A stretch of 64,000 nucleotides of DNA from NCBI GenBank assembly GCA_022711355.1, contig JAKLFE010000003.1, positions 62,001-126,000 on the forward strand, in the 5' to 3' direction. This document shows, in pieces, positions 15,466 through 23,121 of the stretch. Source of the DNA: Spirochaetota bacterium. GTDB lineage: Bacteria > Spirochaetota > Spirochaetia > Treponematales > Rectinemataceae. Position 1 is the stretch's first letter; the number at the start of each line of letters is the position of its first letter. The translations under genes and the position numbers were made by a program. The notes under the pieces are model-generated. The model was not told where the DNA came from. It was given only the letters and a program-made list of their open reading frames with translations, and did no database searches.

Positions 15466-16428
15466 ATGAAGAAAGCTCTCGTACTGCTCAGCGTATTCAT
15501 CGCCGCTTTGGCCCTGCCCCTTTTCGCTAACGACGCCCTGGTCATGCCCAAGGGTGTGTTCCGGACCTACATCACCGCGGCCTACGCCTCCGGCGATCAG
15601 GCCTTCGATGATGATGGCGAGAAGCAGGATAAAGGCGTCACGATCAAGGCCCTCAATCTCGGTACTGCCCTCGAGTTCGGCATCAACGAGTGGATCACCG
15701 GCGGGATCCAGTGGGCCCCTGGCTACAATGTCTCGTCGAGCTATGAGCCCGATGGCTACCCGAGCGCCGCGCCCGCGATGGATATCAATGGCGCCTTCGA
15801 TGTCAAAGTCGGCGCCAAGGTGCAGATCGTCGGCCCCGAAGCCCCGGTCCAGAACGACCAGATCCGCTTCGCCGTGACCCCCGGTGTCAAGATCCCCCTC
15901 GGCGGCGCCGATTTCGAGGAAGAAGCCACGAACTACATCAAGGGAGACGATATCACGGTTTCGGATCCCGCGAAGCACGCCTTCGCCGTCGGAGCCCAGG
16001 TCGCGGCCGACTATGTCGTGAACGAGATGTTTTACCTCAATGTGTACTGCGAGTTCATGAAGTACTTCGAGAAGAAAGATGTATATACGAGCGCTATGAC
16101 TGTCGCTTCGCCGGGTAAAGTTGACGTCGCCTACGGCTACGACCTCACCCTCGAGCTCGAGCCCCACTTCGGCATGCCCCTCGGCCCCGGCCAGTTCGGC
16201 GCCAGCCTCCCCGTAACCTACGAAAAGTCTCCCGAGACTGAGTATAACGGCACGGGTAATGATCTGGACAGCTACACCCTCAGCATCGGCCCGAACGTCT
16301 CCTACCTTTTCAAGGCCGGCCCTATCCCCCTCGAGACCAAGCTCGGCTACACCCTCCCCCTCGCCGGCAAGAACGCCGATATTCTTCCTACCGCCGTCTT
16401 CCAGCTCAAGGTCTACTTCCAGTTCTAA
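15466..16428 (+). CDS. outer-membrane beta-barrel protein, paralogue 2
   Basis: A 320-residue exported protein with AGGAGG before ATG 15466. The signal peptide MKKALVLLSVFIAALALPLFA is followed by NDALVMPKGVFRTY, matching paralogue 1 at the same place. Predicted strands run to the end (VFQLKVYFQF, terminal Phe). Its codon third positions are visibly less GC-biased than the neighbours, as often seen for highly expressed surface proteins. It closes the cassette that opens with paralogue 1, and its terminator is almost the same sequence. The duplication therefore probably covered gene and terminator together. Confidence 0.75.
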   Translation: MKKALVLLSVFIAALALPLFANDALVMPKGVFRTYITAAYASGDQAFDDDGEKQDKGVTIKALNLGTALEFGINEWITGGIQWAPGYNVSSSYEPDGYPSAAPAMDINGAFDVKVGAKVQIVGPEAPVQNDQIRFAVTPGVKIPLGGADFEEEATNYIKGDDITVSDPAKHAFAVGAQVAADYVVNEMFYLNVYCEFMKYFEKKDVYTSAMTVASPGKVDVAYGYDLTLELEPHFGMPLGPGQFGASLPVTYEKSPETEYNGTGNDLDSYTLSIGPNVSYLFKAGPIPLETKLGYTLPLAGKNADILPTAVFQLKVYFQF

Positions 16429-16451
16429 TCCCGCCTAACGCGCGAGATGGA

Positions 16452-16484
16452 GGCGGCCCCGGGGAACCGGGGCCGCCTTTTGTT
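16452..16484 (+). terminator. rho-independent terminator
   Basis: GGCGGCCCCGG, loop GGAA, CCGGGGCCGCC, then TTTTGTTT. It is nearly identical to the terminator at 8567-8599. Confidence 0.9.
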
Positions 16485-16579
16485 TATCCGCGTGGTCGGG
16501 CGCGGGCGGCCGGCAAGCCGCGCAGGCGGCGCCCCGCCGGAACCCGGCCCCGCGGCCCCGCGAGGCGGGATGCCCCCGC

Positions 16580-16608
16580 TTGAACCCGGGCCGACTCGGG
16601 CCTACACT
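16580..16608 (+). promoter_or_regulatory. leaderless-type promoter of the cNMP-binding gene
   Basis: TTGAAC, 17-nt spacer, TACACT. The -10 ends 6 nt before ATG 16615, so transcription should begin at or next to the start codon. Confidence 0.65.
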
Positions 16609-16614
16609 CGAGGT

Positions 16615-17253
16615 ATGCCCAGCGACAACGTGAAGCAGTTCGAGCCCGGCGAGCTCATCTTCAAGGAGGGCGAGGAGGGCGACCTCATGTACGTCCTCCT
16701 CGAGGGGGCGGTGGAGCTCAAGAAGAAGGTCGAGCGCGGCGAGGCGGTGCTCAAGGTCGTCGACGCGCCGAACGACTTCTTCGGGGAGATGGCCCTCCTC
16801 GACTACGGCCCCCGCTCGGCCTCGGCCGTGGCGGCGCGGAAGACCAAGGTCCTCGCCGTGGACGGCCCGACCTTCGAGTCCATGATCCTCGCGAACGGGA
16901 AGTTCGCCCTCAAGATCATCAAGATCCTGACGGCCCGGCTCCGCCGCTCCAACGACCAGGTCTCCGAGCTCATCGAGACCATGCCCCGGGACCGGATAGC
17001 CCGGGCCATGGCGGACTACGCGATCCACCACGGCGAGAAGATCCACGACGGCTCCCTCAAGGTCCACTTCGAGTCGATGCGCGCCTGGATCAACGGCCAC
17101 ATCGGCGCGGCCCCCGAGGAGATCGAGACGGCGATCCTGCGCATGCTCAAGGGCGAGGCCATAGCCTGGGCGCCGACGAGCGCGAAGACCAGGGAGAACC
17201 TCGTCCTGCCGGAGGCCTTCGTCCGGGCCAACGACCGGCGCTCCTCTTCATAG
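16615..17253 (+). CDS. cyclic nucleotide-binding (CRP-like) protein
   Basis: A 212-residue protein. Residues about 8-120 form a cyclic-nucleotide-binding beta-roll: FEPGELIFKEGEEGDLMYVLLEGAVEL, then FFGEMALLDYGPRSASAVA. The last segment contains the phosphate-binding Gly-Glu and Arg-Ser expected for cAMP/cGMP ligation. The C-terminal part (about 130-212) is helical and may be a winged helix, but it lacks a standard CRP recognition-helix signature. A class III nucleotide cyclase lies 4 kb downstream (20916-21545) beyond three genes, so a local signalling pair is plausible. The start at 16615 is favoured by the promoter and weak GAGG. Confidence 0.85.
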   Translation: MPSDNVKQFEPGELIFKEGEEGDLMYVLLEGAVELKKKVERGEAVLKVVDAPNDFFGEMALLDYGPRSASAVAARKTKVLAVDGPTFESMILANGKFALKIIKILTARLRRSNDQVSELIETMPRDRIARAMADYAIHHGEKIHDGSLKVHFESMRAWINGHIGAAPEEIETAILRMLKGEAIAWAPTSAKTRENLVLPEAFVRANDRRSSS

Positions 17254-17270
17254 CCCGGGCCCTTCGGGGC

Positions 17271-17276
17271 TATACT
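17271..17276 (+). promoter_or_regulatory. -10 box of the NTAQ1-type gene
   Basis: TATACT ends 8 nt before ATG 17285, with a weak TTCATA about 18 nt upstream (17247-17252). No Shine-Dalgarno is present, so a leaderless start is likely. Confidence 0.5.
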
Positions 17277-17284
17277 GAGCGCCG

Positions 17285-17881
17285 ATGCTCATCATCGACC
17301 GCGGCTCCTTCGACTACGTTCCCTACTACTGCGAGGAGAACGTCTGGCGCCTCCTGGGGCGCCGGGAGCTCTCGGGCCTGCCCGCCTGGGCCCTCCTCGT
17401 CTCGAGCCCCTCCAAGGACTTCATGCTCCTCCGCCAGCGGGCCGGCCGGCCCGTGGACGGCCTCGTGCATTGGGACTACCACGTCCTGGCCCTCGTGGAG
17501 GACCGCGCGGCCGGCCTCCTCGCCCTCGACCTGGACACGGAGCTCCCCTTCCCCTGCCCGGCGGCGCGCTACCTCGAGGAGACCTTCCCCGCGGAGCGGC
17601 AGCAGTCCCGCGCCACGCCGAGCCTGCGCATGATCGAGGCCGCCGACTACCTGGCCTTCCTGGTCTCGGACCGCTCCCACATGCGCCGGCCGAACGGGAG
17701 CTGGCGGGCCCCGCCCCCGCCCTGGCCCTGGCCGGGCCAGGGGAGCAAGCGGCCCAACGTCCTCGAGGCCTGGATCGACATGGGCCGGCGCGAGCCGGGC
17801 AGGGTCCTCGGGATCGGGGAGCTCGCCGAGCTCGCGGCCAAGTCCGAGCGCGCGGCCCGGCGCCTGCGCGACGCGAGGTGA
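17285..17881 (+). CDS. protein N-terminal glutamine amidohydrolase (NTAQ1/WDYHV family)
   Basis: The 198-residue product matches the NTAQ1 family, which deamidates N-terminal Gln of proteins to Glu, a step of the eukaryotic Arg/N-degron pathway. The motifs occur in order: YYCEENVW with catalytic Cys16, the name-giving WDYHV at residues 63-67 with His66, LDLDTELPFPC with Asp82, and SDRSHM at 128-133 followed by a Trp/Pro-rich PPPPWPWP segment. The Cys-His-Asp spacings (50 and 16) agree closely with human NTAQ1 (53 and 16, from memory). Length is as usual for the family. It is overlapped by the next gene (GTGA), so the two products are made together. Bacterial members are scattered and little studied. 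Confidence 0.85.
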   Translation: MLIIDRGSFDYVPYYCEENVWRLLGRRELSGLPAWALLVSSPSKDFMLLRQRAGRPVDGLVHWDYHVLALVEDRAAGLLALDLDTELPFPCPAARYLEETFPAERQQSRATPSLRMIEAADYLAFLVSDRSHMRRPNGSWRAPPPPWPWPGQGSKRPNVLEAWIDMGRREPGRVLGIGELAELAAKSERAARRLRDAR

Positions 17882-19215
17882 GGGTGGGCGGAGCGGAGCG
17901 CGGCGCCGAGGCGCCTCCGGGGACGGCCGGGCGGATCGCGGGGGGCCTGGCCGGCCTGGCGGCCGGCTGGGCCCGGGAATCGGGGCCTCGGACCAATGAG
18001 GCCTCCCTCGCTCTGTCCCTCGCCGAGAGCATCCTCCTGCGCGGCTTCGATCCGGAGGACTTCGGACGCCGGGCCTTGGCCCGGCGCGGCGGGCGCGAAG
18101 GGGGCAGGGACCCCCTTCCCTGGATCCTGCCGGCCTCGGCCTGGCTGGCCGGCCTGCCCGAGCCGGCCCGCTTCCGCGCCTTGGCCTCCTACGCGGCCCA
18201 GCTCTGTCCCCGAGGCCCCTCCTTCCTCGCCGTCTGGCTCCACTGCCTCGTCGCGGCCCGGCTGATCGGGGGTCTGTCCCCAGCCGAGGCCTACGCCGCC
18301 GCGGCGGCCGAGGCCCGGGCCGCCCTGCCGGCTCTGCCCGAGGCCGCCCGGCGCGAGGCCGGGGCCTTTTCCCGGATCCTGGGCGGCCGGCTCGGGGAGC
18401 TCGGGCGCTCCGAGCTCCGGGGCTCGGGCTCCGCGGCCGACTGCCTCGAGGCCGCGCTCTGGTGCCTCCTTTCGACCGGCGACCTCGCCTCCTGCCTCCT
18501 CGCCGCGGCCGCGCTCGGGGAGGAGGGGGGCAGGACCGGGGCGGTAGCGGGAGGTCTGGCCGGCCTGGCCTATGGCCGCGCCGCCCTGCCCGGGGAGTGG
18601 CTCGCGAGCCTGGCCCGGGCCGGAGAGATCGAGGAGCTCGGCCCTCGCCTCGGCGAGCTCGCCGCGAGCGCTGTCCCTCTCCCGGGATCGTACTGGATAC
18701 TCCCCGGCAAGCTCCTGGCCGGGCCCTATCCTTACTGCCCCAACCAGGAGGAGGGGGAGGCGCGCCTGGCATCGCTCCTCGACGCGGGGATCGGCGCCTT
18801 CGTGGACCTGACCGAGCCGGGCGAGACCCTCCGGGGCCGGCCCGTCCCGCCCTACGCCGCCGAGCTCTCCCGTCTCGCCGCCGCCCAGGGCCGCGCGGTC
18901 GAGGCGCTCCGCGTCCGGATCAGGGACGTCAGCGTGCCGGGCCCCGCGGCCCTCGAGGAGGCCCTGGGCGCCATCGATCGCCTCCTCGCGGGCGGGAGCT
19001 CGGTCTACCTCCACTGCCTGGGGGGGATCGGCCGGACGGGCACGATCGCGGGCTCCTGGCTGGCCAGGCGCGGCCTCGCGGCCCCGGGCGGCGAGGCCCT
19101 CGGCCTCATCGCCGCCTACCGCGCCTGGCCTGGGGCCCCGGCCTCGCCCGAGACCGAGGAGCAGCGCGAGCTCGTGCGCGCCGCCCGGCCGGGCCCCGGC
19201 GCCTTCGAGACGTAA
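17878..19215 (+). CDS. degenerate ADP-ribosylglycohydrolase domain fused to dual-specificity phosphatase
   Basis: A 445-residue fusion with GTG start overlapping the NTAQ1 stop. Residues about 15-260 follow the DraG fold: RIAGGLAGLAAGW, then LALSLAESILLRGFDPEDF, and CLEAALWCLLSTGD...AVAGGLAGLAYG. The metal-binding signatures are lost, however: the usual TDDT is TNEA (about residues 38-41), and the usual GDADT before TGA is EEGGR (about 216-220). Residues about 280-445 are a phosphatase domain with an intact P-loop HCLGGIGRTG (Cys380) and a candidate general acid Asp in RIRDVSVPG (about 347-355). It is probably an active phosphatase guided by a non-catalytic DraG-like module. A copy of the dispersed element lies at 18268-18281. 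Confidence 0.75.
   Translation: MRVGGAERGAEAPPGTAGRIAGGLAGLAAGWARESGPRTNEASLALSLAESILLRGFDPEDFGRRALARRGGREGGRDPLPWILPASAWLAGLPEPARFRALASYAAQLCPRGPSFLAVWLHCLVAARLIGGLSPAEAYAAAAAEARAALPALPEAARREAGAFSRILGGRLGELGRSELRGSGSAADCLEAALWCLLSTGDLASCLLAAAALGEEGGRTGAVAGGLAGLAYGRAALPGEWLASLARAGEIEELGPRLGELAASAVPLPGSYWILPGKLLAGPYPYCPNQEEGEARLASLLDAGIGAFVDLTEPGETLRGRPVPPYAAELSRLAAAQGRAVEALRVRIRDVSVPGPAALEEALGAIDRLLAGGSSVYLHCLGGIGRTGTIAGSWLARRGLAAPGGEALGLIAAYRAWPGAPASPETEEQRELVRAARPGPGAFET
18268..18281. repeat. dispersed element GGGGGTCTGTCCCC, in frame
   Basis: Within the DraG-like domain, read as G-L-S-P in the helix-start GGLSPAEAY. A related GCTCTGTCCCC lies at 18201-18211. Confidence 0.7.
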
Positions 19216-19221
19216 GCAGCC

Positions 19222-20919
19222 GTGATCCGCCTCGCCCTGGTGAGCCTGCCCGCCAACGACTCGATCGAAGCCCTGCCCCTCGGGGCGGCCTGCGTCTCGG
19301 CCGCCGTCTCGGCCGCGGCCTCCCTGCGCGGGAGGGTCGAGCCCTTCCTCCTCGAGGGCCGGCTCGGCGAGGCTCCCGCCGATCTGGCGTCGCGCATCGC
19401 GTCCTCGGGCGGGGACTGGGCCGGCTTCTCGGTCTACTCCTGGTCGAGGAAGGCCCTCTGCGCCGCGGCCCGGGCCTTCCGGGCGGCCCGGCCCGGGGCC
19501 CTCCTCTTCGCCGGCGGCCCCGAGGCCACGGCCGAGCCCGAGGCCCTCCTCGCCGAGGGGAGCTTCGACTTCCTCGTCGCGGGGGAGGGCGAGAGCGCGG
19601 CGGTCCGGGCCCTCGAGCTCGCCCTGGCGAAGGGGATCCCCGGCTTCCTCGGGGGCGCCGAAGTCCCGCCCGGGGTCGCGCTTCCGGGCAGGCCCTTCCG
19701 CCGGGCCCCGGCCGAGGACGCCGCGGCCCTCGCCTCGCCCTGGCTTTCCGGGAGCCTGGCACCGCGGCCCGGCGAGGGCCTCGCGCTCTGGGAGCTCGCC
19801 CGGGGCTGCCCCTACCGCTGCGCCTACTGCTACGAGTCGAAGGGCGAGGCCGGGGTCAGGCGCCTGCCCCTGCCCCGGCTGAAGGCCGAGCTCGAGCTCT
19901 TCCGCCGCTCGGGGGTCGGCTCGGCCTTCGTCCTCGACCCGACCTTCAACGCCGACCGGCGGCGGGCCGCCGAGCTCCTCGGACTCATGGCCGGGGCCCC
20001 GGGTATCCGCTGGAAGCTCGAGCTCCGCGCCGAGCTCCTCGACGCCGCGACGGTCGAGCGCCTGGCGGGCTTGGACTGCTCGGTGCAGGTTGGGCTGCAG
20101 AGCTCCAAGGCGGAGACCCTGGCCCGCTTAGGCAGGGGCTTCGACCGGGAGGCCTTCGCCCGGGGCCTGCGCCTGCTCGACCGGGCGGGCGTCGTCTTCG
20201 GCCTCGACCTGATCTACGGCCTCCCCGGCGACGCGTTGCGCGACTTCGAAGCGAGCCTCGACTACGCCCTGGGCTTCGGCCCGAACCACCTCGACCTGTT
20301 CCCCCTCGCGCTCCTGCCGGGGACGGAGCTCTGGGACCGGGCCGCCGAGCTCGGCCTCGAGGCCTCGCCCGAGCCGCCCTACCTCGTCAGGCGTACCAGG
20401 GAGCTGCCCGAGGCCGACCTGGCCCGGGCCGCCGGCCTGGCCGCGGCCGCCGACCGCTTCTACTCCGCGGGCCGGGCCGTGGGCTGGTTCCGCGCGGCCC
20501 TGGCCCCCCTCAAGGAGCGGCCCTCAGCCTTCCTCGGGCGCTACGGGGCCCGGGGGAAGGCCGCGCCCGGCGCGGGCGGGAAGGGCCAGGCAGCGATCGA
20601 GGCCGAGCAGCTGGGCTTCCTGGAGTCGTCCTACCGGGAGAGAGGCCTGGAGCGGCTCTGGCCCGCGTTGCGCGACCTCGTCCGGCTCCACGGGGCCATG
20701 AGCCGCGCCCTGGCCGAGCTCGAGGCGGCCGAGCTCGAGCTCGGCTACGACCCGGACGAGCTCCTCGCCGCCCCGGCCCTGGGCCTGCGGCGCTTCGCCG
20801 CCGAGGCGCGCCGCCTGCCCGGCGCCGTCAGGGTCTCGCCGGGAGGACAGGAGGGCGTCCGCGTGGAGCGCGCCCGGGGCCCGGGGAGGCGGGGCGGGCG
20901 CGCGGCCGGGCGCGGCTAG
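19222..20919 (+). CDS. B12-binding-type radical SAM protein
   Basis: A 565-residue protein with GTG start, 6 bp after the phosphatase fusion. Residues about 1-150 resemble the cobalamin-binding Rossmann domain (SLPANDSIEALPLGAACVSAAV, GEGESAAVRAL). Residues about 190-400 are a radical SAM barrel with the cluster motif CPYRCAYC. VQVGLQS and GLDLIYGLPGD are typical later strands, and PLALLPGTELWDRA ends the core. The C-terminal 150 residues are helical and specific to this protein. The substrate is unknown. Its place beside NTAQ1 and a DraG-like phosphatase suggests protein or nucleotide modification, but that is inference. Confidence 0.8.
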   Translation: MIRLALVSLPANDSIEALPLGAACVSAAVSAAASLRGRVEPFLLEGRLGEAPADLASRIASSGGDWAGFSVYSWSRKALCAAARAFRAARPGALLFAGGPEATAEPEALLAEGSFDFLVAGEGESAAVRALELALAKGIPGFLGGAEVPPGVALPGRPFRRAPAEDAAALASPWLSGSLAPRPGEGLALWELARGCPYRCAYCYESKGEAGVRRLPLPRLKAELELFRRSGVGSAFVLDPTFNADRRRAAELLGLMAGAPGIRWKLELRAELLDAATVERLAGLDCSVQVGLQSSKAETLARLGRGFDREAFARGLRLLDRAGVVFGLDLIYGLPGDALRDFEASLDYALGFGPNHLDLFPLALLPGTELWDRAAELGLEASPEPPYLVRRTRELPEADLARAAGLAAAADRFYSAGRAVGWFRAALAPLKERPSAFLGRYGARGKAAPGAGGKGQAAIEAEQLGFLESSYRERGLERLWPALRDLVRLHGAMSRALAELEAAELELGYDPDELLAAPALGLRRFAAEARRLPGAVRVSPGGQEGVRVERARGPGRRGGRAAGRG

Positions 20920-21545
20920 AGCCGGTAGCGCGCGAGGTAGGCGGCCTCGCAGCCGGCCGGCGGCTCGTCGAGCTTGTCGAAGGAGATGCCCTCGACCGCG
21001 GCGCATCGCTCGCGCATCGCGCCGGTCACCATGATCTCCCAGGCCTTGGCCCGGTCCTCGCCCAGCTTGCTCGCCGCGTTCACCTCGGCGCCGAAGACGT
21101 CGGCGTCGCCGATGCGGAGCATGCGGCCGTAGCCGAGGCCCACGCAGAGGAGGACCTTGTCCTCGTCCGCGAGGCCCTCGTCGTAGGCGGCGAGGACCCG
21201 CTGCATGGCCACGGAGCAGAGGAGGGCCTTGCGGGGGTTGCGGAAGATGACGAGGAAGGAGTCGCCCTCGACCTTGAGGAGGATGCCGTCGTGCTCCTCG
21301 ATGACGGGGACGAGGAGGCGCTCGGCCTCCTGGATGGTCTGGAGGAAGTGGATGATGCCGAACTCGGCGACGCGGCGGGAGAAGCCGGAGAGGTCGGTGA
21401 ACATGACGGCCCAGTCCTCGCCGAAGAGGTCCCAGATCCGCTCGTCGATGCGCTTGCGGTCGGCTCCCGGCGCGAGGCGCTCGGAGATGAGCCGCTCCAG
21501 CCTGTCCTCGGATGCCCCCGTGTAAATAGCCCGCCTGGTGCTCAT
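20916..21545 (-). CDS. class III adenylate/guanylate cyclase
   Basis: A 209-residue soluble cyclase with a single catalytic domain (about residues 44-175). Visible features are FTDLSGFSRRV with the first metal-binding Asp, LKVEGDSFLVIF with the second Asp and a purine-contact Lys, and DVFGAEVNAASKL with the transition-state Asn. The usual Arg of the last motif is Lys here. GGGGGAGGG precedes ATG 21545. Its stop overlaps the radical SAM gene by 4 bp from the other strand. The only cyclic-nucleotide receptor in the window is the CRP-like gene 4 kb away, so the two may work together. ATP versus GTP use cannot be settled by eye. Confidence 0.85.
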   Translation of the reverse strand: MSTRRAIYTGASEDRLERLISERLAPGADRKRIDERIWDLFGEDWAVMFTDLSGFSRRVAEFGIIHFLQTIQEAERLLVPVIEEHDGILLKVEGDSFLVIFRNPRKALLCSVAMQRVLAAYDEGLADEDKVLLCVGLGYGRMLRIGDADVFGAEVNAASKLGEDRAKAWEIMVTGAMRERCAAVEGISFDKLDEPPAGCEAAYLARYRL

Positions 21546-21798
21546 GCGCCCTCCCCCTGCAGGGTCGCGGCTCGAGGCCGCGCCCGCACCCCAGTCTAGG
21601 CGGGGAGGAGGCGGCCGCGCAAGGATCGAGGGGGCTTTTCGGGCGGATACGGCCCTGCCGGGCCCGGCCGCCGATGGGAAGGGCGGGGCGCGGGGCAGCG
21701 CGACGAGAATCGCGATCTAGTGAGCGATGCGAGGCGCGCTGAACCTTCCGAAGGTTCCCCTCCCCGCATCTTCCCCATTCCAACAGGCTTCGAGGCAG
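21546..21798. other. intergenic gap with small palindrome
   Basis: No gene is visible. A perfect GAACCTT-CCG-AAGGTTC inverted repeat (21741-21757) lies downstream of the tolC stop. It lacks a T-run, so terminator function is uncertain. Confidence 0.5.
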
Positions 21799-23121
21799 CT
21801 AGTCCTGCCTGCCCGTCGCGAGCTCCCAGTCGTAGTAGGCCGACTTGTACTGGAAGCGGGCGTTGTGGAGGCCGAGGAGGGCCTGGTCGAGGTTGGTCGC
21901 GGCCTGGGTGACCTGGAGCTGGGTCGCCAGGCCGTTGGCGAAGGAGGTCTTGGCCAGCTCGGCCGCCTTGCGGGCGGTCGATTCGACGAGGAGGGCCGAG
22001 TCGACGCGGCGCCGCGCCTCGTCGAGCCTGAGCCTGACGCTGACGAGCTCGCGCTCGATGGAGTCCCGCTTCTTTGCGATGCTGGTCGCCGCCTTCTCCT
22101 GGTTGATCCGCGCAGATTCCATGAGGGAGAGGCGGTAGCCGCCGGCGAAGAGGGGCAGGGTCATCGTGAGGCCGAGCTTGGCGCTCGTCTGGTCGTACTT
22201 GGGCAGGATCTCGCTGCCCTCGCCGAGGTAGTAGCCGTAGGAGAAGCTGCCCGAGACGCTGGGCAGGAAGGAGCCGTAGGCGGCCCTGCGCGAGATGTCG
22301 GCGATCTCCTTCGACAGGAGGCTGGCGGCGTAGTCGGGGCGGGCGGCGAGCACGGCCTCGAGCTCCGGATCGGCGGGAGCCTCGGGAAGGCGGGAGGTAT
22401 CCTCGGTGAGGGAGAGGCCTTCCGCGAGGGGGATGCCCGCGAGGTTCTTGAGGGAGACGAGGGCGAGCTCGGCGTTCTTCCGGGCCTCGGCGCTCGCGGG
22501 GATCTTGGACTTCCAGTCCACCTCGGCGGTCAGGAGCTCGAGCTCGGTCGTGACCCCCGCGCGGAATTTCCGCTCGGCGCTGCGGTAGTTCTCCTCGGCC
22601 ATGCGCTCCGAGGCCTCGCTCACCGCGACCACGGCCTGGGCGAGCTGGGTCTGGGCATACAGGCTCTTGGCCGAAGAGCGGATGTTCCGCCTCGTCACTT
22701 CGTAGACCGAGAGCTGGGCTGTCCTTCCCTTGCGCGCCTGCTCGAAGCGGGCTAGGGCCTCGGCGTCGAAGATCCTCTGCTGGACCCCGAGGCCGAGGGT
22801 GAGCTCGTTGTCGTAGTTGGTGTCGAACTCCTGGTAGATGAATGCGCCGGTGGCGGGATCGGCCGCCACGGCCTTCGGCTGCTCGATGTCGCCGAGGTTG
22901 CGGGTGTAGCCGCCCTGGGCCGCGACCGCGGGCAGGAGGGCGGAGCGCGCCTGCTTGACCCCCTGCTCCGCGGCCTCGAGGTCGTAGCGGGCCAGGGCCA
23001 GGTCGGGGTTGGCCGCCTCGACCTTGGCCAGGTAGGCGGCGAGATCGTACTCGGCGGCCGCGGCGGCCGCGGCCGAGAGGGCGAGGGCCGCGGCCGCGAT
23101 GATGGCTGTGCTGCGCTGCAT
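21799..23121 (-). CDS. TolC-family outer-membrane efflux channel
   Basis: A 440-residue outer-membrane factor and the third gene of an efflux operon. The signal peptide (about residues 1-22, ending AAAA) is followed by EYDLAAYLAKVEAANPDLALARYDLEAAE, the usual first helix. Two repeats of helix pairs and strands follow (OEP domains about 30-220 and 235-430). Long heptad-rich helices carry many Ala, Glu, Arg and Gln. The C-terminal NLDQALLGLHNARFQYKSAYYDWELATGR matches TolC proteins. The start codon overlaps the stop of the RND gene by one base (TGATG), so translation is coupled. Confidence 0.9.
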   Translation of the reverse strand: MQRSTAIIAAAALALSAAAAAAAEYDLAAYLAKVEAANPDLALARYDLEAAEQGVKQARSALLPAVAAQGGYTRNLGDIEQPKAVAADPATGAFIYQEFDTNYDNELTLGLGVQQRIFDAEALARFEQARKGRTAQLSVYEVTRRNIRSSAKSLYAQTQLAQAVVAVSEASERMAEENYRSAERKFRAGVTTELELLTAEVDWKSKIPASAEARKNAELALVSLKNLAGIPLAEGLSLTEDTSRLPEAPADPELEAVLAARPDYAASLLSKEIADISRRAAYGSFLPSVSGSFSYGYYLGEGSEILPKYDQTSAKLGLTMTLPLFAGGYRLSLMESARINQEKAATSIAKKRDSIERELVSVRLRLDEARRRVDSALLVESTARKAAELAKTSFANGLATQLQVTQAATNLDQALLGLHNARFQYKSAYYDWELATGRQD

